Of a stretch of DNA of 64,000 nt, positions 1 to 8,502 are shown piece by piece (position 1 is the stretch's first letter; each line of letters opens with the position of its first letter). Under the pieces are notes generated by a model. The model saw only the letters and a list, made by a program, of their open reading frames with translations. It made no database searches and was not told the DNA's origin. Origin of the DNA: Thiobacillus denitrificans (lineage in GTDB: Bacteria > Pseudomonadota > Gammaproteobacteria > Burkholderiales > Thiobacillaceae); the NCBI GenBank assembly GCA_002403375.1, contig DHHQ01000027.1, positions 1 to 64,000 on the forward strand. The letters run 5' to 3'. The translations under genes and the position numbers were made by a program.

Positions 1-770
1 CACGCAAGCGCTTCGGCCAGAACTTCCTCGTCGACGACGGCGTGATCCACGCCATCGTCAACGCGATCCGGCCCCAGGCGGGCGAGACCGTCGTCGAGAT
101 CGGCCCTGGCCTCGGCGCGCTGACCCGCCCCCTGCTGGAGCGTCTGCCGCACCTGCACGCGGTCGAGCTCGACCGCGACATCGTCGCGCGCCTCGAGCGA
201 ACCTGGCCGGCGGAGCGCCTCACGGTGCACAGCTGCGACGCGCTGAAGTTCGATTTCGGCTCGCTCGGCCACGACCTGCGCATCATCGGCAACCTGCCGT
301 ACAACATCTCGACGCCGCTGCTGTTCCACCTGATGGATTTCGCCGCGCACATCCGCGACATGACCTTCATGCTGCAGAAGGAAGTGGTCGAGCGCATGGT
401 CGCAGAGCCTTCGACCAACGATTACGGGCGGCTGTCGATCATGCTGCAGCGGCGCTTCCACCTGGAATGGCTGCTCGACGTGCCGCCCACCGCGTTCAAC
501 CCGCCGCCCAAGGTCGATTCGGCGGTGGTGCGCCTGATCCCGAAAACCCCGGATGAAATCGTCGAACTCGACGAGGCGCTGTTCGCGCGCGTCGTGGCCG
601 CCGCCTTTTCGCAGCGCCGCAAGACGCTGCGCAACACCCTGGGCAGCCTGATGAAGGCGGAGGACTTCGCCGCGCTCGGGATCGACTCCGGCCAGCGCGC
701 GGAGAACCTCGCCGTCGCCGACTACGAGGCGATCACCCGCCACCTGTCCCGCCCCCCCCAGCGCGCCTGA
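1..770 (+). CDS. rsmA: 16S rRNA dimethyladenosine transferase RsmA, 5'-truncated by the window edge
   Basis: RsmA (KsgA) methylates two adjacent adenosines near the 3' end of 16S rRNA late in 30S assembly. The frame is open from base 3, where it reads RKRFGQNFL, the usual N-terminal signature of the family, so only a handful of residues are missing. The SAM-binding motif [12 protein letters not shown] and the catalytic motif NLPYNIS are present, and the C-terminal helical domain is complete up to the TGA. An internal ATG at 42 is not the true start because homology extends upstream of it. The neighbour downstream is convergent, with only about 60 bases between. Confidence 0.96.
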   Translation, partial: RKRFGQNFLVDDGVIHAIVNAIRPQAGETVVEIGPGLGALTRPLLERLPHLHAVELDRDIVARLERTWPAERLTVHSCDALKFDFGSLGHDLRIIGNLPYNISTPLLFHLMDFAAHIRDMTFMLQKEVVERMVAEPSTNDYGRLSIMLQRRFHLEWLLDVPPTAFNPPPKVDSAVVRLIPKTPDEIVELDEALFARVVAAAFSQRRKTLRNTLGSLMKAEDFAALGIDSGQRAENLAVADYEAITRHLSRPPQRA

Positions 771-830
771 CCCCGGCAGGAACAGGGCGCGTTCACGCGG
801 AACGGAGCACGGCGCAGCCGAGCCGATGGA

Positions 831-2714
831 CTACTTGTTGGTCACGTACTTGAGCCTGCCGCCGCTGAAATAGCTGACATGGGCCTTGCCCAGGGTGTCG
901 AGCGCGATGGCCGTGTCAGCGCCCCCATTGAGCGGAACCGAGCCGACGGCATCGACTGGAATGATTCGCCACCCCCCGGCCGCGTTCGTTGCGTAGCGAA
1001 GTTCGCCAACATCGTTGCTGTAATAGCTTACGTGCGCGTTTCCGGCGGGGTCGACGGCAAGCGAGGGATAGGACGGCGAGCCTTCGCTCTCGATCGTTTC
1101 CACCACCCATGCGCCGGAACGGTTGCTCGCATACCTGAGACGGCTGACGTTGTCATCGTAGACAATGTGGACCTTCCCGTTCCCGTCCACCGCCAGCGAC
1201 ACCTGTCTGATGTAGCCGTCGTCGACATTCGAGACCGACCATGCCCCTCCCGGGTTGCTCGCGTATTTCAGACCGTAGTCCGGGAAATCGCCGGCGTAGG
1301 CAATGTGCGAGACCCCGCCCGCATCATCCACCGCAGCGGACACGCCCCTGAAGGTACATCCCAGGCTGGCATACGTATCGACATCGTCCTTCACCCAGCT
1401 CCCCGACGCGTTGCTGACGTATCGCAGCACGTCGACCGTGCCGGAATCCGCGCGATAGGCGGCGTGTGCCCTGGCCGCCGAGTCGAGGACAAGCGATGCG
1501 ACGCACCAGGCTTGCGGGTCGATCACCTCCCTCGTCCAGGCACCGGAGGCGTAGACGGCGTGAGTGAGGCCGGAAAAATCGAGATAGCCGAAATGAACGG
1601 CGCCGCTCGATTCCGGGGCGATGCTGGCGTTGACCTCCAAGCTGGAGTCGTCGACAGAAATAATTTTCCAGGGCCCCGCCGCCCTCGTGGCGTATTTGTT
1701 GGTCTGGTAGACGCTGCTGGGCACGACATGCTCGTTGTAGGCGTAGTGAACATGGGGGTTGTGCGCGGCGTCCACGGCGATCGATGTGTCTCGCTGGTCC
1801 GTCGTGGCCGCCGTCCCGGCGACGTCTTCCGTGGACCACCCGGCCGTCGCCCACGCCACGTCCGAGGCAAACCCCTCGTAGCCGCCCGTCACCGCGGTGA
1901 CGAGGTAGTAATAGGTGACATCGTTGGTCAGTCCGGGGTGCGTGTAGGGGCTGGTGACGTCGGCAATCGCAGTGGCGGTGTCCTTGCTGATGGTGCGCGA
2001 GGTGGACCAGTAGAGGTTGTACGACGTCGCACCGGCCACGCTGCTCCAGCTGAGCGTGACCTGGCCGTCCGCCGCTGCGGCGACGACGTCCGCAGGGGCC
2101 GGCGGTACGCGCGAGACCGTTGTTGCGTCGCTGTCGGAAGTACCGGCCGCATCGGATGCCGTGACCACGATGGCGTTGGGCCCCGTCTCCAGCGGCACCG
2201 ATGCCGACCAGCCATGCCGACACGAACTGGTGCAATAGGAAAGGAGGCAGCTACAGGTCGGCCCGATTCCCTGAAACGCCGCGCCACTGGCGCCGTTGGT
2301 CTGATTGCGCCAGGAAACGCTGATCGCCGTCTCCGTGGGGCATGAAATGGCCGGGCAGTAGCCGAAGGCAACCTCGGGCGGCGGACATTCGGGACAGGCG
2401 GCACGCCCGACCAGGTTTGCAGCGGGCGTGTCGAGGACAGCACCGTCACCCGGGTCGTCGATGACGATCCAGACGTTGGTCGTCGGCGTGGGCACGGTCC
2501 CGTCTCCGCCGCCATCGCCCCCGCCGCCGCCACACCCCGTGATCGCGAACAGCCCCAGCACGGCGAGCGACCAGAATCGCGCATTGCGAGCGGCGCGGCG
2601 CCCCGGCCGGTTCGTCCAGAAAGGGGGGGCGCGGTGGCGCGTCAGCGATGGCATCCCCCGGCGGCTGGCCAGTTCGATGGCGCCGAAGCGGGCCGGCGAA
2701 AACAGATCTGCCAT
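831..2714 (-). CDS. Predicted secreted lipoprotein with FN3 domain and beta-repeat array
   Basis: About 627 residues from ATG 2714, which has a good AGGAGA ribosome site. The first 20 residues (MADLFSPARFGAIELA...) copy the N-terminus of the ene-reductase encoded next door. A basic stretch, a hydrophobic core and a lipobox ending ITGC (Cys near 61) follow, then a Gly-rich linker. Residues about 80-200 hold a segment with around ten cysteines and an Ig-like strand pattern. About 203-295 is a fibronectin type III domain. The rest is roughly six repeats built around S-[IL]-A-V-D-x-x-G-x-x-H-V-x-Y and Y-A-[ST]-N-x-x-G-x-W, likely a propeller-like fold. ATG 2654 is an alternative start giving a shorter n-region. 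The function is unknown; surface attachment or binding is a guess. Confidence 0.7.
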   Translation of the reverse strand: MADLFSPARFGAIELASRRGMPSLTRHRAPPFWTNRPGRRAARNARFWSLAVLGLFAITGCGGGGGDGGGDGTVPTPTTNVWIVIDDPGDGAVLDTPAANLVGRAACPECPPPEVAFGYCPAISCPTETAISVSWRNQTNGASGAAFQGIGPTCSCLLSYCTSSCRHGWSASVPLETGPNAIVVTASDAAGTSDSDATTVSRVPPAPADVVAAAADGQVTLSWSSVAGATSYNLYWSTSRTISKDTATAIADVTSPYTHPGLTNDVTYYYLVTAVTGGYEGFASDVAWATAGWSTEDVAGTAATTDQRDTSIAVDAAHNPHVHYAYNEHVVPSSVYQTNKYATRAAGPWKIISVDDSSLEVNASIAPESSGAVHFGYLDFSGLTHAVYASGAWTREVIDPQAWCVASLVLDSAARAHAAYRADSGTVDVLRYVSNASGSWVKDDVDTYASLGCTFRGVSAAVDDAGGVSHIAYAGDFPDYGLKYASNPGGAWSVSNVDDGYIRQVSLAVDGNGKVHIVYDDNVSRLRYASNRSGAWVVETIESEGSPSYPSLAVDPAGNAHVSYYSNDVGELRYATNAAGGWRIIPVDAVGSVPLNGGADTAIALDTLGKAHVSYFSGGRLKYVTNK

Positions 2715-2736
2715 GTCGCGTCTCCTTTTGGTGAAG
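2629..2736 (-). repeat. Partial duplicate of the ene-reductase translation start region
   Basis: This segment aligns with 3844-3949 at roughly 80% identity, including a shared run of over 20 bases inside the coding start. It covers the ribosome-binding region and about the first 25 codons of the ene-reductase gene. Here it forms the start of the lipoprotein reading frame. The copy is degenerate, so the duplication is not recent. Confidence 0.8.
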
Positions 2737-2849
2737 GGCCCATCCTGGCCGATACCCGTTTCATCCCGCCCCTTGCCCGCTGACAACGGCGCGGGCCTGT
2801 CCCGCTCGCAACGGCCCGCCCGCCCGATCGCCCGCCAGAAATCACGCGC

Positions 2850-3929
2850 TCAGGGCTTTAGGAAAGGATAGTCGGTGTAGCCCTTCTCCTCGCCCGTGTA
2901 GAAGGTTTCGTAGTCGGGCGCGTTGAGCGGCGCGCCGCGGCGGAAGCGCTCGACCAGGTCGGGGTTGGCCAGCAGCAGGCGGCCGAACGCGATCGCATCC
3001 GCCGCGCCCGAGCTCACCGCCTGCTGGGCGCTCTGGAAATCGTAGCCGTTGTTGCGGATGAAATTGCCGGTGTACAGCGCGCGCAGCCGGTCGTAGTCGA
3101 ACGGGATCCACTGCTCGCGCGGCGCGCCGCCGGTGCCCTGCAGGATGTCGAGGAACGCCAGCTTCAGCGGGTCGAGCCGGGCGACGACGTATTCGAAGGT
3201 GGCCTGCGGGTCGTCGTCGCTAAGGTCGTTGAACGGCGTCACCGGCGACAGCCGCACGCCGACCCGGTCCGCTCCGATCTCGCGGCACACCGCCTCCATC
3301 ACCTCGAGCAGCAGGCGCGCGCGGTTTTCCTTGCTGCCGCCGTAGGCGTCGCTGCGCCGGTTGGTCGACGAACGCAGGAACTGGTCGAGCAGGTAGCCGT
3401 TGCCGGCGTGCACCTCGACGCCGTCGAAGCCCGCCTCCATCGCATTGCGCGCTGCTTGCGCGTAAGTCGCGACCAGCCCGGGGATTTCGGACAGCTCGAG
3501 CGCACGCGGCGTGACGTAATCCTTCATCGCCTGCCCGGTGAACACCTGGCCGGCGGGGCGGATCGCCGAGGGCGCGACCGGCGCCGCGCCGCCCGGCTGC
3601 AGGTCGGGATGCGAGATGCGCCCGACGTGCCACAGCTGCAGCGCGATCCGGCCGCCGGCGTCGTGCACCGCCCCGGTCACCCGTTTCCAGCCGGCGACCT
3701 GCTCGGCCGTATGGATGCCGGGGGTGCGCGGGTAGCCGTGGCCCTCCGCGCAGATGGGCGTCGCCTCGGTCAGGATCAGCCCGGCCGAGGCGCGCTGGCG
3801 GTAGTACTCGGCGACCAGCGGCGTCGGCACGTTGCCGGCGCCTGCGCGGTTGCGCGTCAGCGAGGACATCACCACGCGGTTGGCGAGTTCGATGGCGCCG
3901 AAGCGGGCGGGGGAAAACAGATCGGTCAC
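2850..3929 (-). CDS. nemA: Old yellow enzyme family alkene reductase (NemA-like)
   Basis: FMN-dependent ene-reductase of 359 residues, the normal length for the family, which reduces activated C=C bonds of enones, maleimides or nitro compounds with NAD(P)H. The family signature VEVHAGNGYLLDQFL followed by S-x-x-N-R-R-S-D-x-Y-G-G-S-x-x-N-R-x-R is clear. The substrate-binding pair reads His-Ala-Gly-Asn, a small variation on the usual His-x-x-Asn. The start is a GTG at 3929 with AAGGAA upstream. Physiological substrate is not evident from context. The nemA symbol is by similarity of type only. Confidence 0.9.
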   Translation of the reverse strand: MTDLFSPARFGAIELANRVVMSSLTRNRAGAGNVPTPLVAEYYRQRASAGLILTEATPICAEGHGYPRTPGIHTAEQVAGWKRVTGAVHDAGGRIALQLWHVGRISHPDLQPGGAAPVAPSAIRPAGQVFTGQAMKDYVTPRALELSEIPGLVATYAQAARNAMEAGFDGVEVHAGNGYLLDQFLRSSTNRRSDAYGGSKENRARLLLEVMEAVCREIGADRVGVRLSPVTPFNDLSDDDPQATFEYVVARLDPLKLAFLDILQGTGGAPREQWIPFDYDRLRALYTGNFIRNNGYDFQSAQQAVSSGAADAIAFGRLLLANPDLVERFRRGAPLNAPDYETFYTGEEKGYTDYPFLKP

Positions 3930-4058
3930 GTCGGAATTCCTTGGTGAAGCGCCGTGCGGCGGGCGCGGTTGTGGTTTGAGGGGGATGCTACTAGCGCGCC
4001 GGGGTCAACGACAGACAGAGCCCGCCAGGCGACACTGGGTTCCGCGACGTTGGCCTCC

Positions 4059-5048
4059 TCAGCGGAGCGGACAGGCCGGCAGGGGCGCACACGCCTCCTC
4101 CGCTGGCAGCGGCAGCGCTTCGATTTCCTTCAGCGTCTCCCTGACCGCGGCGGCGTCCGGGGCGAGGCGGGCCGCGCAGTGCGCCGCGGCGCGCGCGGCG
4201 CGAACGCACTGGCGCGCGGCGAGGGCGTAGGACAGGTTGTTCCAGGCGGCGTATGCCTGCGGGTCATGATCGAGCGCGCGGCGGAATGCCGCCTCGGCCG
4301 CCGCGTGCTGCCCGCGGGCGTATTCGGTATTGCCCAGCCCCAGCCAGGCGACCGCGTCCTGCGGCCATTGCGCCACGGCAGCGCGGTACGTCGCGTGCGC
4401 GGCAGCGCCGTGGCCGAGCGCCTCGAGCGCGCTCGCGGCGTCGAGATAGCGCGCGGCGTCCGCGCGCGCCGGCAGGCTGCCCGGGGGCAGCACGACGATC
4501 CCCCAGCGTCCGGAGCGGTCCCAGGTTCTGAGGAAGACGCCGAACTGCGTGAGGCGCCGCGCCTCGGTACCCGAGCGCAACACCAGTTCCTGCGCGGCGA
4601 GGTCATAGCCGACGACCACCGCGTAGTGCCAGCGCGGCAGCCAGTCGAGCCCGAGATTCTGCAGCACCAGCACCGGGTGGCCCGCGGCGACTTCTTCCAG
4701 CACGGCGTCCAGCGCGGGTTCGACGCCCACCGCCAGCAATCCCTGCCGGCGCGCCGCGGCGATCATTTCCGCCTGCAGGCTGCCTTCGCGGGCCGGCAGG
4801 TAGACCTGGGTAACGAGTTCGTCTGGCGTGACCGCGACGTCGCGCGCGGCGAGCACGGTGGCGAGCGCCGCCGGCCCGCACTGGTAGCGCGCCTGCGGGA
4901 AGAAGGGCGTGTCGGCCAGCTCCACGCGTGGCGGCAGGCTGCCGACGCGCGCGTCGGGCAGCGGCACGCGGTGGGCGCAGGATGCGAGCAGCAGGACGGC
5001 GACGAACCACAGCCCCGCCAGCCCGGCGGGGCGCACACTTCTCGGCAC
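4059..5048 (-). CDS. PA2778-family C39-like cysteine peptidase lipoprotein with TPRs
   Basis: 329 residues. The signal peptide ends in lipobox LLASC (Cys24). A papain-like C39_2 domain follows, with candidate catalytic Cys57 in YQCGPAAL and His141 in RWHYAVVVGYD. From about residue 200 to the end are TPR-type repeats. The family is known mainly by name (PA2778 of Pseudomonas) and its substrate is not established. The protein should be tethered in the periplasm. The stop of the upstream small gene (5054) is only a few bases from this start, so the two are co-transcribed, which supports a joint function with the PA2779-type proteins. Confidence 0.82.
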   Translation of the reverse strand: MPRSVRPAGLAGLWFVAVLLLASCAHRVPLPDARVGSLPPRVELADTPFFPQARYQCGPAALATVLAARDVAVTPDELVTQVYLPAREGSLQAEMIAAARRQGLLAVGVEPALDAVLEEVAAGHPVLVLQNLGLDWLPRWHYAVVVGYDLAAQELVLRSGTEARRLTQFGVFLRTWDRSGRWGIVVLPPGSLPARADAARYLDAASALEALGHGAAAHATYRAAVAQWPQDAVAWLGLGNTEYARGQHAAAEAAFRRALDHDPQAYAAWNNLSYALAARQCVRAARAAAHCAARLAPDAAAVRETLKEIEALPLPAEEACAPLPACPLR

Positions 5049-5053
5049 GCGGC

Positions 5054-5452
5054 CTACTTGATCGGGTGCACGAACGGGAAGATGTCCGTCGCGCCCAGGG
5101 CGTCGGTGATGACGAAGATGATGAAGATCAGCACGAGGACGCCGAGGACCGAATCGCTGCCGGCAGGCAGCCGTTCGAGCTGCTGGTTGATGCGGGCGAC
5201 CTCGGCGTCGGTGAGGCTGGCCACCCGGTCCCTGGCGTGCTGGACGTCGACGCCCATCGCGCCCAGCTGGCGCTGCAGGTCTTCGCGCTCGAGCATCGAG
5301 GCGAGGCGGGCCCGATCGAGCGCGCCCTGCTGGGCGGCGACCACCTGCGCGGTGCCGACCATCGCGGCCTGCGCAGGCGCGATGGTCGCGCCGAGCAGCG
5401 ACGCGGAAAGCAGCAGGGTGCCGGTTTTCTTCAACAGACGGGGCGTACGCAT
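5054..5452 (-). CDS. PA2779-family small exported membrane protein, copy 1
   Basis: 132 residues: an N-terminal signal peptide ending about APAQAA, a helical charged middle (residues ~40-95), one hydrophobic segment (about 101-120) and a short tail ending FPFVHPIK. It sits just upstream of the C39-like peptidase gene, the usual partner of this family. The function is unknown. The arrangement suggests a membrane-anchored periplasmic partner or substrate of the peptidase. A close paralogue lies 132 bases upstream. Confidence 0.82.
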   Translation of the reverse strand: MRTPRLLKKTGTLLLSASLLGATIAPAQAAMVGTAQVVAAQQGALDRARLASMLEREDLQRQLGAMGVDVQHARDRVASLTDAEVARINQQLERLPAGSDSVLGVLVLIFIIFVITDALGATDIFPFVHPIK

Positions 5453-5583
5453 TTCAATCTCCTCTGAACGGTGCGATCGGGGAACGGTACCGCCTCAGTG
5501 TAGGCGATGACCGCGGCCCTGCACGGGGGCCGGCCGAGATCGCCTCCGTGCGACACGACCGCGTCCGCGCGGGTTCCCCCGCG

Positions 5584-5982
5584 CTACTTGATCGGGTGGA
5601 CGAAGGGGAAGACGTCGGTCGTGCCGAGCAGGTCGGTGATGAACAGGATGAGGAAGATCAGCACGACGATGCCGAGCGCGCTGTTCGCGCCGGCGGGCAG
5701 TTCGCCGACCTGCTCGTTGAGTCGTGCGACCTCGGCATCGGTCAGACCGGCGACCCGCTCGCGCGCGGCCTGAACGTCGACCCCCATGGCCGCCAGCTGC
5801 GCCTGCAGGTCGGCGCGCTCGAGCAGCGAGGCGAACCGCGCGCGATCGAGCGCGCCCTGCTGCGCAGCGATCGCCTGTGCCGTGCCGACCATCGCGGCCT
5901 GCGCGGGGGCGACCGCGGTGCCGAGCAGCGATGCGGCCAGCAGCGCGGCCGTGGTTTTTTTCAGGATACGGGGGGCATGCAT
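5584..5982 (-). CDS. PA2779-family small exported membrane protein, copy 2
   Basis: 132 residues and closely similar end to end to the protein at 5054-5452, with the same signal peptide, the same central helix motif AAQQGALDRAR and the same C-terminus FPFVHPIK. Start chosen at ATG 5982, where GGAG lies upstream and the signal peptide begins; a longer frame upstream has no homologous content. The tandem duplication suggests dosage or a divergent pair serving the single peptidase gene downstream. Confidence 0.8.
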   Translation of the reverse strand: MHAPRILKKTTAALLAASLLGTAVAPAQAAMVGTAQAIAAQQGALDRARFASLLERADLQAQLAAMGVDVQAARERVAGLTDAEVARLNEQVGELPAGANSALGIVVLIFLILFITDLLGTTDVFPFVHPIK

Positions 5983-6071
5983 GAGGAATCTCCAGCTGGA
6001 TGAAATCGGGGCTGGCATCGGACAAGCCGACGGGCGTGCGCGTTCCCCGGTTTCCCGCCGCTCGTCCGGCC

Positions 6072-6494
6072 TCAGGCGCCGCTCGGCGCCGCTTCCTGCG
6101 ACCAGCCTGCGGTCCCCTTCTGGATGAACTCGATCGGATAGCCGTCGGGGTCCTCGATGAACGCGATCACCGTGCTGCCGTGCGACATCGGGCCGGCCGC
6201 CCGCAGCACCTTGCCGCCCTTCGCCGCCGCCGCGTCGCACGCGGCGTAGGCGTCGTCGACCTCGATCGCGATGTGGCCGTAGCCGCTGCCGACCTCGTAC
6301 TTGTCGACGCCCCAGTTGTAGGTGAGCTCGAGCACCGCCGCGCGGTCCTCGGTGTCGTAGCCGACGAAGGCCAGGGTGAACTTGCCGCCCGGATAGTCCT
6401 TGCGGCGCAGCAGCTTCATGCCGAGCACATGGGTGTAGAAATCGATCGAGCGGTCGAGGTCGCCGACGCGCAGCATGGTGTGAAGTATTCGCAT
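6072..6494 (-). CDS. gloA: Lactoylglutathione lyase (glyoxalase I)
   Basis: 140 residues, single-domain glyoxalase I that isomerises the methylglyoxal-glutathione hemithioacetal to S-lactoylglutathione. The N-terminus [20 protein letters not shown] and motifs ELTYNWG, GHIAIEV and IEFIQK carry the two His and two Glu metal ligands expected for the Ni-type bacterial enzyme. Start ATG 6494 places the first metal His at residue 5, as in E. coli GloA; the upstream in-frame extension has no homology. Confidence 0.95.
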   Translation of the reverse strand: MRILHTMLRVGDLDRSIDFYTHVLGMKLLRRKDYPGGKFTLAFVGYDTEDRAAVLELTYNWGVDKYEVGSGYGHIAIEVDDAYAACDAAAAKGGKVLRAAGPMSHGSTVIAFIEDPDGYPIEFIQKGTAGWSQEAAPSGA

Positions 6495-6546
6495 GATGAT
6501 TACCCCCGAAACAATTTGTCCTCGCGGACAGGACGCTTTTCCGAAT

Positions 6547-7137
6547 TCAAACCCGGAACAGCAGCGTCCCCATTCTGCGCAACTCCGCGCGCCTTGCCAA
6601 CGCATCGGGGCACAGCACCGCGACCTGGGCCCAGAAGCGCGGCGAATGGTCGAGGTGGACGAGGTGCGCGAGCTCGTGCGCGGCGACGTAGTCGATCAGC
6701 GTCAGCGGCGCCTGCACCAGCCGCCAGTTGAGGCGCACGTGGCCGCGCCGGGTACAGCTGCCCCATTGCGTCTGCGCGTCGGACAGCGCGAAGCGGTTCG
6801 GCGCGCGCCCGAGCCGGCGGGCGATGCGCGCCAGCCGCCACGCCAGTAGCCGCTCGGCGCGGGCGCGTAGCCAGGCACGCACCAGCGCGCCGACGTCGGC
6901 GCCGAGCGGCGCGTCGACGCGCAGGCTGTCGCGGTCGCGCCGCACCTCGGCGAACAGCGACGGCCGGACGTTCAGCTTCAGCACGCGCCCGAGATAGCGC
7001 ACCTCGCGAGGCTGCGCGACGCACGCCGGCACCGCGGCCTGCATGCGGCCCCACGCGCGCCGCAGCCAGTCGTGCTGCTGCAGCACATAGCGTTCGATTT
7101 CTGCGCGCGGCGTCCAGCTCGGCGCGTGGATGCGCAC
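6547..7137 (-). CDS. YgjP/WSS1-like zinc metalloprotease domain protein (DUF45)
   Basis: The C-terminal [16 protein letters not shown] carries the HExxH zinc motif and a third His, and GSC near [10 protein letters not shown] is typical of DUF45 (SprT-like) proteins. The start given is a GTG, but family-like sequence (Y-Q-L-R-R-S-x-R-R-x-T-L-G-L-T-V) continues in frame up to about 7205 with no ATG or GTG, so translation may begin at a rarer codon nearer the plsC stop (7232). Substrate unknown. It probably belongs to the plsC transcript. Confidence 0.82.
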   Translation of the reverse strand: MRIHAPSWTPRAEIERYVLQQHDWLRRAWGRMQAAVPACVAQPREVRYLGRVLKLNVRPSLFAEVRRDRDSLRVDAPLGADVGALVRAWLRARAERLLAWRLARIARRLGRAPNRFALSDAQTQWGSCTRRGHVRLNWRLVQAPLTLIDYVAAHELAHLVHLDHSPRFWAQVAVLCPDALARRAELRRMGTLLFRV

Positions 7138-7231
7138 TTCGCGCGCGGTGACGGTCAGCCCCAGGGTGCGGCGGCGGGGCGAGCGGCGCAGCTGGTACGG
7201 AACAGCGGTGTCGCCGACCTGCAGGACCCCG

Positions 7232-7954
7232 CTATTGGCGTGCGGCAGCAGGGGGCAGCCTCGCCATTTCGGTTTCGATCCAGGCCTCGACCTCGCGGGT
7301 CAGCTCGGCCGCGGTCTTGCCGGCGGTCTCGAGCGCCGGACCGATGCGGACGGTGACGGTGCCGGGGCGCTTGATGAAGGCGTTCTTCGGCCACACCTCG
7401 CCGGCATTGTGCGCCACCGGCACGACCGGCGCGCCGGCCTCCACCGCCAGCCAGCTGCCGCCGATGCCGTAGCGGCCCTTCTCGCCGGGCGCGACGCGCG
7501 TGCCCTCGGGAAACACCAGCACCCAGAACCCCTGCGCGAGCTTTTCCTTGCCCTGCCTGACGATCTGCTTGAGCGCCTCGCGCCCGGCACTGCGGTCGAT
7601 GGCGATCGGATTGAGCAGGCGGAAGCCCCAGCCGAAGAACGGCACGCGCAGCAGTTCCTGCTTGATCACCGGCGAGACCGGCGGAAACAGCAGCAGGAAG
7701 GCCACCGTCTCCCAGGCCGACTGGTGCTTGGCGAGGATGATCGCGGGCCGGTCCGGCAGGTGCTCGCGCCCCTCGACGACGTAGCGGATGCCGAGCACCC
7801 CGCGCGCCAGCCCCATCACCGCACGGTTGTAGCCGGTGATCAGGCGGTAGCGCGCGAACGCCGAGAACGGGAAGCTGAACAGCGCGACCACGCTGAAGAC
7901 GATCGTCAGCAGGGTCTGCAGGACCGCGAAGATCAGCGAGCGGATCAGGTTCAT
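7232..7954 (-). CDS. plsC: 1-acyl-sn-glycerol-3-phosphate acyltransferase
   Basis: 240 residues. Membrane-associated acyltransferase that converts lysophosphatidate to phosphatidate. The N-terminal hydrophobic stretch (about residues 5-30) anchors it. The acyltransferase block reads KHQSAWE (catalytic His with Glu in place of the common Asp) and the glycerol-phosphate motif is FPEGTR. ATG 7954 overlaps the gmhB stop as ATGA, which fixes the start and implies coupled translation. An in-frame upstream extension inside gmhB is spurious. Confidence 0.93.
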   Translation of the reverse strand: MNLIRSLIFAVLQTLLTIVFSVVALFSFPFSAFARYRLITGYNRAVMGLARGVLGIRYVVEGREHLPDRPAIILAKHQSAWETVAFLLLFPPVSPVIKQELLRVPFFGWGFRLLNPIAIDRSAGREALKQIVRQGKEKLAQGFWVLVFPEGTRVAPGEKGRYGIGGSWLAVEAGAPVVPVAHNAGEVWPKNAFIKRPGTVTVRIGPALETAGKTAAELTREVEAWIETEMARLPPAAARQ

Positions 7955-8493
7955 GCCGCCGCCTTCAGCAGATAGTCGACGGCTTCGGCAAGGTCGGCGA
8001 ACACCGGCGTGCCTTCGGGCAGCCCGCCGGCCATCAGCGTCTTCTCGCCCTTGCCGGTGCGCACCAGCAGCGGTCGCGCGCCGACGCTGGCCGCCGCCTG
8101 CAGGTCGCGCAGCGAGTCGCCGACCGCAGGCACGCCGGCGAGGTCGCGGCCGTAGCGCGCTGCGATCTCGTCGAACAGCCCGGGCAGCGGCTTGCGGCAC
8201 CCGCAGTTCATGTCGGCCGCGTGCGGGCAGTAGAACACCGCCTCGATGCGTCCGCCCGCCTGCGCGACCGCCTTGTGCATCTTGGCGTGGATCGCGTTGA
8301 GCGTGGCCATCTCGAACAGTCCGCGCGCGAGGCCGGACTGGTTGGTCGCGACCACGACGCGCCAGCCCTCGCGCGTCAGCCGCGCGATCGCCTCCAGGCT
8401 GCCGGGAATGGGCTTCCACTCCTCGGGGCTCTTGATGAACTGGGGGGAGTCGAAATTGATGACGCCGTCGCGGTCGAGAATGATCAGCTTCAT
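7951..8493 (-). CDS. gmhB: D-glycero-beta-D-manno-heptose 1,7-bisphosphate 7-phosphatase
   Basis: 180-residue HAD phosphatase that removes the 7-phosphate in ADP-heptose synthesis for LPS inner core. It has the nucleophile motif DRDG at residues 8-11, TNQSG, and the zinc loop CPHAADMNCGCRKP that distinguishes GmhB from other HAD enzymes. It follows glyS by 9 bases and overlaps plsC by 4, a typical betaproteobacterial arrangement. Confidence 0.95.
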   Translation of the reverse strand: MKLIILDRDGVINFDSPQFIKSPEEWKPIPGSLEAIARLTREGWRVVVATNQSGLARGLFEMATLNAIHAKMHKAVAQAGGRIEAVFYCPHAADMNCGCRKPLPGLFDEIAARYGRDLAGVPAVGDSLRDLQAAASVGARPLLVRTGKGEKTLMAGGLPEGTPVFADLAEAVDYLLKAAA

Positions 8494-8502
8494 GGCGAAA
8501 GT

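Noticed and set aside
879..2345. Long open frame on the + strand opposite the lipoprotein gene
   Set aside because: High-GC shadow of the opposite-strand gene; no ribosome site, no domain, biased Arg-rich product.
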